DNA from: Entrophospora sp. SA101
Lineage: Eukaryota > Glomeromycota > Glomeromycetes > Entrophosporales > Entrophosporaceae
NCBI GenBank assembly: GCA_958430865.1
Contig: CAUDNR010003735.1
Coordinates: 30,740-48,655 of the forward strand
Reading direction: 5' to 3'
Length of the DNA: 17,916 nt
Of the stretch, positions 1 to 7,997 are shown piece by piece (the stretch's first letter is position 1; each line of letters starts with the position of its first letter). The position numbers and the translations under genes are program-made. The notes under the pieces are model-generated. The model was not told the DNA's origin, did no database searches, and worked only from the letters and a program-made list of their open reading frames with translations.

Positions 1-310
1 AGTATAATTTAGGATTTTAAAGAAATCGGAGAACTAGATGATAGAACCTCTAAAATGTATAAATATGTTGTAAATTTCTCTTTCATGTAATCTTTAGTTA
101 ACAGAAAGTTTTATTAGTTTCAACTCAAATATTATAATAAATAAACCTTGACCTTGACCTTGTCCTTGTCCTTGTTAACTTTGAACATTATATTTTCGTA
201 ATGATAGTAAATCTATCCCTAACGACGAATTTATACTAATCCCGTGCATAATTATTTTCCCTTATTTTATATTAATTTTATTATTTTTTATTTCTTTTCT
301 TTTCTTTTAG
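1..310. other. AT-rich non-coding left edge
   Basis: I see no convincing gene here. The stretch is AT-rich with many stops in all frames. It contains a short CCTTGA/CCTTGT tandem run at 146-175 and a pyrimidine-rich tract at about 285-308 that ends in AG at 309-310 and could be the 3' end of an intron. Confidence 0.5.
146..175. repeat. Hexamer tandem repeat CCTTGW x5
   Basis: Five consecutive six-base units are visible: two CCTTGA followed by three CCTTGT. This is a minor microsatellite with no evident role. Confidence 0.85.
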
Positions 311-411
311 TGCTTTTAGTGAGAGACGTGCCGGCTCAGGCAGATAACAAAGAACTGCTGAGAAAACGTTACCGGAAGGGAAGTAAGGAAACTTGCCCTG
401 TAAATAATTAA
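311..411 (+). CDS. Possible terminal exon of an off-window gene
   Basis: A T/C-rich tract ending in AG at 309-310 resembles a 3' splice site. It is followed by an open frame from 313 to a TAA at 409-411. This frame is richer in G+C than its surroundings and reads as a basic tail containing KELLRKRY and ending in CPVNN. It would be the last exon of a plus-strand gene whose other exons lie off the window or in 1-240, where I could not identify a partner donor site. A 61-aa frame on the opposite strand (281-466) has no recognisable features. This could equally be chance. The evidence is only the splice-like context and the composition shift. Confidence 0.25.
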
Positions 412-551
412 ATAGCTTGAGCACTATAGTAAAAGATAGTTTTGAGAGTAAAGCATAAATATACATTCGCGGAAATTGTTATTATGATTTAGTATAAATA
501 AATGGGAAAATTGTATCGGCATGTCATCATAAGTAAAAATCAAGAGATTTG

Positions 552-578
552 TGTGAGACGCGGAATTTTGATCTCACA
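552..578. repeat. Small inverted repeat
   Basis: TGTGAGA at 552-558 is matched by TCTCACA at 572-578 with a 13-base loop. No T-run follows and no family is recognised. It lies just left of the transposon-like homology. Confidence 0.35.
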
Positions 579-1366
579 ATATATAAATTAATTTTTAAGT
601 TTCAAAAATTGATTAAAAAACAATATATCATTCCAAGTAAAAGCAATCTCCCAAGCTTTTTTTACTTCTTCCATGGTTTCTTTGCTGGCTACTCCTAACC
701 TTTTTTTAAAGCATGTAAGAGTTACTTTTCAACAAGATAAATTATAAGTATTTTTAAACAGGTACTTCTATTATTGTAAAAATACAAATTGCCTTTATTT
801 CTTAGAGAATAATTTTTTTTATGTTAAAAATACATAATAATATATAAATAATAAAAATATAATTAATCTTATTGTTATAATCTATTCAAAAGATATTCTG
901 AACATAATGATAAATAATAATTGATTATCTCAAAATAAATTAAGTAAATTTTATGTCTATAAAAAGTAAACAAAATATGAACCACTACATGTGATTTTTT
1001 ACAGCAATAATAACATTTTCTGTTTATGATCAACAATGTGTGGAAAATTTCATTGGTAAAGGTGGTCAATTTTTTATTAACTTGTTATTATTTCATTTAT
1101 TGTTCATGTCTTTTCTCATTTTGATTATTAATGATGATAAGCCAATTTAAATCTAGGCCATAATTATTTTTCATGGGGAGGTTGACCAAATTTTCCAATT
1201 TCTCTTCACAAGTTACTGAACAATCATATCTTTTAGATCATTTACCTAAAACTATTCCATTGGTTCATCTAAGTTTAATTCCATTCATATACTTTCCTCC
1301 AATTTTAAAACAATTATAAAAAACTACAAAGTGAACACAAAATTATATATATAGGGATAAGTGTAT

Positions 1367-3304
1367 ATGAAAAGTAATAACAAGTACAATGGTTCTGCTG
1401 AATATCAAAAAGCAATTGATTTTTAGAAAAGGGATGTAATTGTGGTTGTTCTTCAAGAATTCCCAGGGAACAATTTGCAGAATTAAGGGAATCCTTTCAA
1501 ACTCTTTCTAAATCAGAATAAGACATATTTTTAATGGTACAACTAAGGTTGCTTGCCAAAACTCATCCAGAAATCAATCAGCAGGGTTTTGGCAGGTTAC
1601 ACATTAATTGTTTATTAGAGTTTCGGCAGAGTTTCGCATTTTGAGGTTTCGCCTTTCGGCATAGTTTCAACAGGATTTTTGATAAGATTTAATATAGTTT
1701 TGCTGTGGTTTCAGCAATTACTAAGGAGGTTTCGCCCACAACTTTAGGTACAACTTAGGGCAATGGATGGTGGATTAACAAGCAGTAGTAGATGACTTAA
1801 AAAGAAAACTAGGTCTAATAAAAGAAATTTCTATCATTGGGATCACAATACACTTCTTTGTCAAGAAACTTACCTCAATATGTTGGGGATTGGCAGTACT
1901 TATTTTGAAAACATCAGAAATCATCTAATAAACAATGGTCTTTTACCAAGAGTTCATGGCAATATTAAAAGGTTGCTTCAATGGAAAACTAAAATGGTGA
2001 TTGATAAAAATGTTGCAGAAGTAGTAAAGAATTTTCTGGGAAATTATGCTGAAGTTCATGGATTACCAAGTCCAGGAAGAAGTCACAATAGAATAACTCA
2101 ATCTATTACATTCTTACCAGCTGAAATGAGTTATAAATCAGTGCACAGGAATTTTCTAGCTAGTCTAGAAGGAGATAGTAATTTGAAATCCTTAAAATAT
2201 GATGCTTTCAGAAAATTATGACATCAATTGACACCAGAGATTCAAATTATGAGTCCCAGGACTGATTTGTGTGATACTTGTCAACATTTTAGAGATGGTT
2301 TACATTATAATGCTCACCAAGAGGAAGAAGCTAAAGATTTACTCAAAGATTTAAAGAACATTTGTCCAAGGCCAAATTAGAAAAAAATTATTATAATAAA
2401 AGCACCAAATTAGCAGAAGAACAAAGAAAACTGATTGATCAACATTATTCAAAGAGTAAAACACAATATTCTAGTACTGATGCTACTACTCATTATAGTT
2501 ATGATTGAGCCCAAAATGTTCACATGTCACATTTAGATCAACAAGTAAGTAAAATTTATCTTAGTCCATGTAAAGTTCATTAATTTGGTATTCAAGATGA
2601 AACAGTAAAGGAACAAATTAATTATGTTCTTAATGAAGATGAAATTATAGGAAAAGGTCCTAATGGCACACTTGGTATGATTTTTGATGGAATTAAAAAA
2701 TTGAATAAAGGTGAAAAGCATTTAATGATTACTTGTGATAATGCTGGTGGACAAAACAAAAATAACACTATATTTGATTTTATTTATATCTAGTAATTTG
2801 TGGTTATTATGAAAGCATTGAATTGAATTTCATGATTCTAGGACATACCAAATTCAAATGTGATGGTAATTTTGGCATGATTAAAAAACTCTATAGAAGA
2901 ACAAGTGTAGATTGTGTAGAACATGTGGTTGAGGTGATAAAAAAGTCTAGTTCAGCAGGATTGAATAAAGGTTTTCAATACCTAGATATTAAACCAATTT
3001 TGGGAATTTATTTCAAAAAATTACCAAGTATACAGAAATATCAACATTTTCTTTTTGAAACATCTAATTTTGGTACGGTGAAAGTTCAAGTAGTTGTTAA
3101 TGGACCTTTGACTGAACTCAATTTATTAAAAACCAAGAAAACAGATATTTTGATGAAATCAGATCTTTATCTATTTTAGTATTGACACTACCTCCTTTGG
3201 ATTACAAGAGGCAAGAATACCTTTATAATAATATTCACCCATTTGTGAAAGATGAATACAAAGATATTACTTGCCCAAGACCAATCTATACTGGAAATGA
3301 ATAG
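1367..3304 (+). pseudogene. DUF7869-like transposase-type protein, broken (copy A)
   Basis: The conceptual protein starts at ATG 1367 (MKSNNKYNG) and ends at TAG 3302-3304. In order it shows a Cys-rich start (KGCNCGCSSRIP), an LCDTCQHF C-x2-C motif near 2270, CDNAGGQNKNN near 2733-2765, and GHTKFKCDGNFGMIKK near 2841-2888. The last two match the pattern I know from DUF7869 proteins, which are thought to have an RNase H-like, DDE-type fold, so D in CDNAGG and D in CDGNFG are the likely metal-binding residues. The gene is broken by a 1-base loss near 1423, TAA after SE near 1519, an inserted 0.2-kb element (1536-1759), TGA at 2219, 2506 and 2775, a frameshift near 2340-2370, TAA near 2581, and TAG at 3177. 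The longest open pieces are 1880-2221 and 2823-3179. Family assignment is from motifs only. Confidence 0.75.
1536..1759. mobile_element. MITE-like insertion in the transposase relic
   Basis: Copy A carries about 210 bases absent from copy B. The insert is flanked by near-identical direct repeats, GGTACAACTAAGG at 1536-1548 and GGTACAACTTAGG at 1747-1759 (12 of 13), which look like a target duplication. Just inside are imperfect terminal inverted repeats: 1543-1562 matches the reverse complement of 1728-1747 at 14 of 20 positions. The interior holds several copies of a TTTCGGC/GTTTCGC motif (1621, 1631, 1646, 1654, 1729) and has no open frame. The transposase frame resumes after it. This is best read as a small non-autonomous element. 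Confidence 0.65.
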
Positions 3305-3486
3305 AATATTTAGAATAAAATCGTCTTCATGACTTTATCACTAGTTAATTTGTCCTTTACTGTCATTAAGCTTGACAAATATCATTAGCCTTTTCCACTT
3401 GTAAAAAAATACTAAAATAATTTATATACTTAATATACCTTACCTTACATAAAAAGGATATAAGTATATCAAAAGAATAAATAAAA
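3305..3486. other. Spacer between transposon and bacterial-like block
   Basis: No gene is visible. A TTGACA lies near 3373 but no TATAAT stands at the usual 16-18 base distance; AT-rich stretches such as TATACTTAATATA at about 3425-3437 could have served as a -10 element. The junction between fungal transposon and bacterial-like DNA must lie in or near this stretch, but nothing marks it. Confidence 0.4.
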
Positions 3487-3492
3487 AAAGGA
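3487..3492 (+). promoter_or_regulatory. Shine-Dalgarno-like AAAGGA before ATG 3497
   Basis: The stretch AAAAAAAGGAAATC lies immediately before the ATG at 3497, with the GG five bases upstream of the start. This spacing and sequence fit a bacterial ribosome binding site and have no role in fungal nuclear translation. It decides the start used for the downstream relic. Confidence 0.55.
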
Positions 3493-3496
3493 AATC

Positions 3497-4376
3497 ATGA
3501 CAAACATCCTAAAAGAACAACAACAAGCAAACAAAGAACCATTAAACGAAATCAAAACATCAAAAAAGCAATTAGCTGATAAAGATCAAGAAACTGAAAA
3601 GTTTAAAGTGCCCTTACAATTTAACAGTTGAATAATGAAAAGATTAGATGATGAATAGCTACTATTTTAAGTGAAAGTCATTACACTAACAATCCTGATG
3701 TAGATGTAGTTGGTGAAATTATGAGAGTTTATTGTGACCAGGAAAAGTGATCTGGTTTTTGTAAGATGTTTCTACTGAACCAGTTCATAGGCATGTAATT
3801 CTTAATACTTATTAATATTATCCTTATTATAAGCAAACAGTAAACTTTACCAGGTAAGAGATAAGGCTAAAAGAGATATTTTTATTAACCTTATCAAGTT
3901 AAACTCTGAAGAGAGCAAAGAGCTATTTAGAAAGTGATTAAGAGAGGGCAAAATAGAAGATAATTTAACTCTACAAGGAATCATAGAAAAAGGATATGAA
4001 GGATGAAATTCAATCAAACAAAGTTGTTATGATTATTATGACCTTAGAGATCTTTCTCTTGATGAGTTAATTGGTGTTTCGAATGAGTTAGTTATTAATG
4101 CTGATAAAAAATTTGCTAAAATAAGCGAAGGTTGATGAATTAGAAGCAAAGTTAAAAGAAAAAGATAACCGAATAGAATAATTAGAAGACAGAATAGAAA
4201 TTGAAGTCGAAACTAACTTGGAATCATTAGAAAAATCTTATGAATGACATGAACAAAAAGTCTTCGAAGTAGCCATGAGAAAGGATGTTTTCATCTTCGA
4301 CCAGCAAATGATTATAGAAAAATTGAAAAAGTATTTGGAAACTAAGGATGAAGAATGACTAAGTTGGTTAAATTAA
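3497..4376 (+). pseudogene. Bacterial-type (UGA=Trp) coiled-coil protein relic 1, copy A
   Basis: I do not recognise the protein. With TGA read as Trp, frames join into a product of about 290 residues rich in Lys and Glu. The pieces are 3497-3658 (MTNILKEQQQANKEP, ending RLDDE then TAG); 3658-3797 in a shifted frame (TILSESHYTNPDVDVVGEI); 3851-4132 (RDKAKRDIFINLIKLN, LFRKWLREGKIED, YEGWNSIKQ, DLSLDELIG); and 4125-4376 (VDELEAKLKEK, SYEWHEQKVFEVAMR, EEWLSWLN, TAA). In-frame TGA stands at 3629, 3748, 3935, 4004, 4245 and 4356, each between residues where Trp fits; one TGG is at 4365. True damage is three frameshifts (about 3656, 3800-3850, 4128) and a TAA near 4177 where Gln fits (RIE-stop-LEDRIE). 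The last part is heptad-like coiled coil. It overlaps the next gene by 22 bases, as bacterial operon genes often do. Confidence 0.6.
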
Positions 4377-5066
4377 CTGAACCTAAAATTAAGAATTTTC
4401 AACAACTTCGAAAGTTGGTAAATACAGCAAAAGAAAAAACTAATACAATTAAAGAAAGTGTTAAGGAAAAGTTTAATTGCTCACATCTTACAAAAGAATA
4501 AGTAATTGTGAAACTAGAATATAGAATTCTTGAGGTAGCGGAAAAAGATAACCAAGATTGTAATTATTGTTTACTAGATTTTCATTCTGGATACAGTTTA
4601 ATTCTTAATGTTGCTACTCACCAGTTAGCAACATTTAAAGACAATGGCGATTATGTTTACATAGCTTATATTTGTGGCAATCGCAAAGAAGAATTAGAAA
4701 ATGACATTCTTCCTCACTGTGAACTTTGTGGAAGACTAAAGAGGAACAGAAAAGGTTGCTTTTGTAATCTATTAGAAAATAGGTCAAACCAATTACTCTC
4801 TATGGAAGAAATTACCTAGAGAATAAAACTAGAACTAGAAAAGGAGTTATCAACTGTCAAAGAAGAGTTAAGTATTGAAAGAGAGGAAATAGCTAAGTTT
4901 CAGGAAAAATCTGAAGAATGAAGTAAAAAACGGAAACAAGAGTTATTGGATAAGATAAAGAGTTTAGAAGGAAAACAGGGAATTAAAAGATCAACAGAAT
5001 GGACAAATTGCTCAAATCGAAACTAAAGAAACTAAGAAACGACCTTGATTGAAAATAAGAAAGTAA
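4355..5066 (+). pseudogene. Bacterial-type (UGA=Trp) Cys-rich protein relic 2, copy A
   Basis: The frame opens at ATG 4355 inside the end of relic 1, with AAGGA about ten bases upstream, and runs to TAA 5064-5066. Breaks are TAA at 4499 (KE-stop-VIVKLEYR), TAG at 4817 (EEIT-stop-RIKLELEKE) and a frameshift near 4970-4980. TGA fits Trp at 4919 (SEEWSKK) and 5046 (KRPWLK). The middle piece, 4508-4819, is 103 codons open under any code. It carries CNYC at residues 18-21, HCELCGR at 70-76 and GCFC at 83-86, a C-x2-C...C-x-C arrangement that could bind zinc. The remainder is Lys/Glu-rich coiled coil with a basic C-terminus. The function is unknown and I recognise no family. The same damage occurs in copy B, so it predates the duplication. 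Confidence 0.6.
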
Positions 5067-5105
5067 TTTAAAAAATTTTCCTCTGTATAAATTGAAATTA
5101 ATTCC

Positions 5106-5128
5106 AACTATCAAAGAAAATGATAGTT
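5106..5128 (+). terminator. Hairpin after relic 2 (unit 1)
   Basis: AACTATCA and TGATAGTT form a perfect 8-bp stem around a 7-base loop, 40 bases after the relic 2 stop codon. The tail is ATTTCCTTTC, only weakly T-rich, so it may be a weak terminator or an mRNA-end structure. It is repeated at 5436-5458. Confidence 0.4.
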
Positions 5129-5158
5129 ATTTCCTTTCAAAGATTTTTAGGTAATAAT

Positions 5159-5183
5159 GCATCATCATGATGCTTTCTTTTTT
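5159..5183 (+). terminator. Rho-independent-type terminator (unit 1)
   Basis: GCATCAT and ATGATGC form a self-complementary hairpin at 5159-5173, followed directly by TTTCTTTTTT. This is the layout of a bacterial intrinsic terminator and lies where relic 2 would end, between it and a convergent minus-strand relic. It is repeated at 5489-5513 in the second tandem unit. Confidence 0.55.
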
Positions 5184-5521
5184 AACATTTATTATTTGTC
5201 TTTCTTCTTGGTAAATTTCATAAGTTTCCTTAGATAAGCTTCAATTGCCTGAGTATCATTTATTTTAAAATATAAGGAGCAATTTTTTCACCTTGTTCCT
5301 TTTTTATAATACTTCTAATGATGCCGTAATTTTTTTGGTTTCAAAATCGAAACTAAAGAAACTAAGAAACGACCTTGATTGAAAATAAGAAAGTAATTTA
5401 AAAAATTTTCCTCTGTATAAATTGAAATTAATTCCAACTATCAAAGAAAATGATAGTTATTTCCTTTCAAAGATTTTTAGGTAATAATGCATCATCATGA
5501 TGCTTTCTTTTTTAACATTTA

Positions 5522-5674
5522 TTATTTGTCTTTCTTCTTGGTAAATTTCATAAGTTTCCTTAGATAAGCTTCAATTGCCTGAGTATCATTTATTTTAAAA
5601 TATAAGGAGCAATTTTTTCACCTTGTTCCTTTTTTATAATACTTCTAATGATGCCGTAATTTTTTTGGTTTCAT
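5522..5674 (-). pseudogene. Small convergent bacterial-like relic, copy A
   Basis: On the minus strand an ATG at 5674-5672 starts MKPKK. After frameshifts the frames join as ITASLEV, KKEQGEKIAPYILK and INDTQAIEAYLRKLMKFTKKKDK, ending in tandem TAA codons (5524-5522 and 5521-5519). The product would be about 50 residues, with a basic tail. At least two frameshifts are needed, so this is a relic at best. It faces relic 2 across the terminator hairpin, a common bacterial convergent layout. A partial duplicate, lacking the ATG context, lies at 5192-5343 in tandem unit 1. The function is unknown. No Shine-Dalgarno site is visible upstream. Confidence 0.35.
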
Positions 5675-6341
5675 GGTAGATCTAATGTAAATGAGTTTCA
5701 TATTAACTATTTTTATATAGGGGTAGTTCTACATATCACTTAACAAATGGGACATTAGACATTATAAAACTGTTGATTATGATCACATTACAAATGACTA
5801 AATTTGATCCCTGAAATCCTTAGTGGTGCAAATGTTCACTTTGTTGGTTTTGTTGCAATGTGCCCCAAATACACTATATTGTATGTATCAAAGGAAAATT
5901 TTTTAATTTATCAGTGGAAATATTATGATTCTTTTTTTCAAGATATCTTTACCTGAGGTGGGGGTATGTCAGCACCTAATAAGCTATCCATATTATCACA
6001 ACAATAAATCTATCAACCTACAAGTAATTATGATCCCAACAAAGGAATTGCATAAAGTTTATATAAGGAGCTTTGACATGAAAGAGTTTAATCAAAAAAA
6101 TATTAAAAAATATTAGAAAATATTTATTTACATCTAAAAAAAAACAATAAATTATAAATATTATGAATGATATCAATAATAAAAAATTTAATTAATTAAA
6201 TATAATAAAGAACTTTTTACAAAAATGTTCTGGTTATATAAATAAGATATTAATAATGTTCTTTCTATTTTATCTATCTCTCATTTCTGCCATTTTTTTC
6301 CTTCCTTCTATCTATAACCATCCATATCATTATGTACAATT
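5675..6341. other. Non-coding stretch 3' of the gene fragment, copy A
   Basis: I see no gene. The sequence is AT-rich with short frames only (63 aa at 5925 and a shadow frame at 6256). From 6120 to 6250 it is almost pure A/T and would lie in or after the 3' untranslated region of the minus-strand gene, with TTTATT on this strand giving AATAAA-type signals on the other. Copy B carries the same stretch at 12166-12832. Confidence 0.5.
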
Positions 6342-7421
6342 TTATGAATTGAGATTCCATTTTGATTTTAACCTTTCTATTTGTACTTCACCACGTCTTT
6401 TGATCTCATCAATAACTTCTTGTAATTTCTTTTCTCGATTTAATAATTGTGTTTCCATTTCTGTTATTTTAGATGTTAGAACATCAACTGTTAATGAATT
6501 TATATTATTATTAGTACCGCTAGTTTTATATTTTTGATTTGGTTGTTCATATTGTTGTTGATTATATGAATTGAATGCTTTTCTAAATATTGTATTTTCT
6601 TCTTTTAATTGATTGAAATGTTTCAACATGTTTTCATTTACCTCTTCAGCTATTATAGGATCATCAACTTCCTCTTCCTTTCTAATGGAAAGAACTTTGT
6701 TAACATTTTTTAATGAATACCCACCATCATTACTACCATTAAAAACTGACGGAATAATTGATGTTAACAATTCACGTTGCTTCTTAATCACACTTTCAAG
6801 TCCTATACATTTTCCTTTCAACATGTTAATCTCCATTTCTTTATCAGTGATTGATTTTTTTATTTCAACTATGTCACTATTGTCTATTATTAAACTGGAT
6901 TTGTTTGCTTTTTGTAAAATTTTTAATGTGTTATCATGTGTCAATTTCCTAATCTCCTCAGAAATAATTAGTTCCGATTTCAACTTAATATTTTCTCTAG
7001 TTAAAAACTCAATCTGATTACAAAGTTTATCATGTTCTGATATAATTATTGTTGTTGTTGTTGTTGTTGCACTCATCATTGTAGTAGTTGTCATTTGTGT
7101 TTTAGATGAATTATTATTATTGTTTTTATTTTCAGTGGTAGTAATTGCAGTAGCAGTTGAAGAAGATGAATAAGGAGGAGGGGTTTGCATTCCATTATTA
7201 TTGTTGTTGTTGCTGTTGCTGTTGCTGCTGCCGCCAGAAATATTCAATTGCTTCCCGTTATCAAAGTCATCATTACTATTACTACTATTGTTCTCACGAT
7301 TTAATTTTCTTATATTTGCTTTTCGTTCCATTTGCAATAACTCTTGTAAATGTTGAACTTGTACTTTTAATTTCTTAACTGATGTGTCATATCCACTTCC
7401 CCAACTCATTTTTTCTCTAGA
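6342..7421 (-). pseudogene. 3' fragment of the coiled-coil gene
   Basis: This is a copy of the last 359 codons of the gene at 12833-16708, from Ser933 to the stop at 6342-6344. The only difference I see is T at 7253, which changes Gln to Lys in DNGQQLN. The homology stops at 7421 in TCTAGA, and the sequence beyond is unrelated. An in-frame ATG at 7407-7409 (Met937, MSWGSGYD) would allow a 355-residue product containing the low-complexity Asn/Ser/Thr segment and the C-terminal coiled coil. The frame stays open upstream of it to a TAA at 7527-7529 without another ATG. No promoter is evident, so I call it a truncated duplicate. An expressed short form cannot be excluded. Confidence 0.8.
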
Positions 7422-7526
7422 GAGAATCGCACTAGAGGGTTTTGAGTAGGCTCTGAGCTGTGTGCCAATACAGAGGCCTGGTATAGAGTATTGAGAACCC
7501 TGAGCTGTGTGCTGATACAGGGAGAT
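7422..7526. repeat. GC-richer junction with direct repeats
   Basis: The segment immediately beyond the gene breakpoint is less AT-rich than anything around it. It contains a 23-base direct repeat, CTGAGCTGTGTGCCAATACA(GAG) at 7453-7475 and a 20-of-23 match at 7500-7522, spaced 47 bases apart. It has no similarity to the other copy of the segment. It may be the end of an unidentified repeat or a tandem satellite remnant. Confidence 0.6.
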
Positions 7527-7707
7527 TTATATATTGGACTTTTTCATTTATTTTATTTTATATATTTATTGGACACATCACAAGCCGTATTTTACACACT
7601 CACAGTATGCAATTTAAAAATTTATTATGTTAATTTTAGAGTTCATCTTTCTTTGCTCTTGTAGGTTGCATTTTACAAATCAAATTATTTACCTCAATGT
7701 AATAACC
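7527..7707. other. AT-rich spacer before transposon B
   Basis: I see nothing codable here. This stretch lies between the junction repeat and the start of homology with transposon A near 7708. Confidence 0.5.
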
Positions 7708-7997
7708 ATTAATTTTTAAGTTTCAAAAATTAATTGTTATTTTGAAAAATATTGTGAGTTACTTTTCAACAAGATAAATTATGTGTTTTTGAACAGTTAC
7801 TTTAATTATTGTAAAAATACAAGTTACCTTTATTTCTTAGAGGATAATCCTTTTTATGTTAAAAATACATAATAATATATAAATAATAAAATATAAATAA
7901 ACTGTAATTAATCTTATTGTTATAACCTATTTGGAAGATATTTTGAACATAATAATAAACAATAATTGATTATCTCAAATAAATTAAGTAAATTTTG

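Larger units (their letters stand above)
588..3330 (+). mobile_element. Decayed DUF7869-like transposon, copy A
   Basis: Homology to copy B starts near 588/7708 with a shared stretch TTAATTTTTAAGTTTCAAAAATT. It continues, with indels, through about 780 bp of non-coding 5' sequence and then the protein-coding body. The 3' end cannot be placed, because both copies are identical from 2258 onward; I set it just after the coding frame. No terminal inverted repeats or target duplication are clear. An 80-base piece at about 630-715 is absent from copy B. Because the left flank diverges but the right part is identical, this is probably a hybrid of two element copies. Confidence 0.6.
5014..5673. repeat. 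Exact 330-bp tandem duplication (two units)
   Basis: Units 5014-5343 and 5344-5673 are identical as far as I can read. The unit covers the last 18 codons of relic 2, both hairpins and the convergent minus-strand relic. Copy B of the segment has a single unit (11835-12164), so the tandem step came after, or was reversed since, the larger duplication. The unit ends are AAATCGAAAC and TTTGGTTTCA, with no obvious long repeat at the junction. Confidence 0.93.
2258..7421 (+). repeat. Segmental duplication, copy A
   Basis: This segment matches 9079-13912. The offset is 6821 for 2258-5013 and 6491 for 5344-7421; the change is due to one extra 330-bp unit in this copy. I found one substitution, T at 7253 against G at 13744, and the translated open frames of both copies are otherwise identical. 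The left edge is set by the last mismatch, C at 2257 against A at 9078, inside the transposon. The right edge is at 7421/13912, inside TCTAGA. I compared by eye, so other single differences may exist. Confidence 0.92.

Noticed and set aside
146..175. Telomere-like or CRISPR-like repeat
   Set aside because: Only five hexamers with no spacers and not at a sequence end in any meaningful pattern; it is a simple microsatellite.
281..466. 61-aa minus frame
   Set aside because: No recognisable features; the plus strand carries a more gene-like signal in the same place.
2533..2721. 62-aa minus frames here and at 9354-9542
   Set aside because: They are antisense to the transposase relic and have no features of their own.
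3373..3437. Bacterial sigma-70 type promoter before relic 1
   Set aside because: TTGACA is present, but no -10 box at usual spacing; AT-rich DNA gives many near matches.
3497..5066. Stop codon readthrough or selenocysteine as explanation for TGA
   Set aside because: TGA is too frequent, no SECIS-like element was seen, and true frameshifts plus TAA and TAG show a relic; UGA = Trp origin is simpler.
5925..6116. 63-aa plus frame here and at 12416-12607
   Set aside because: Identical by duplication only. No motif, initiation context or neighbouring signal supports it.
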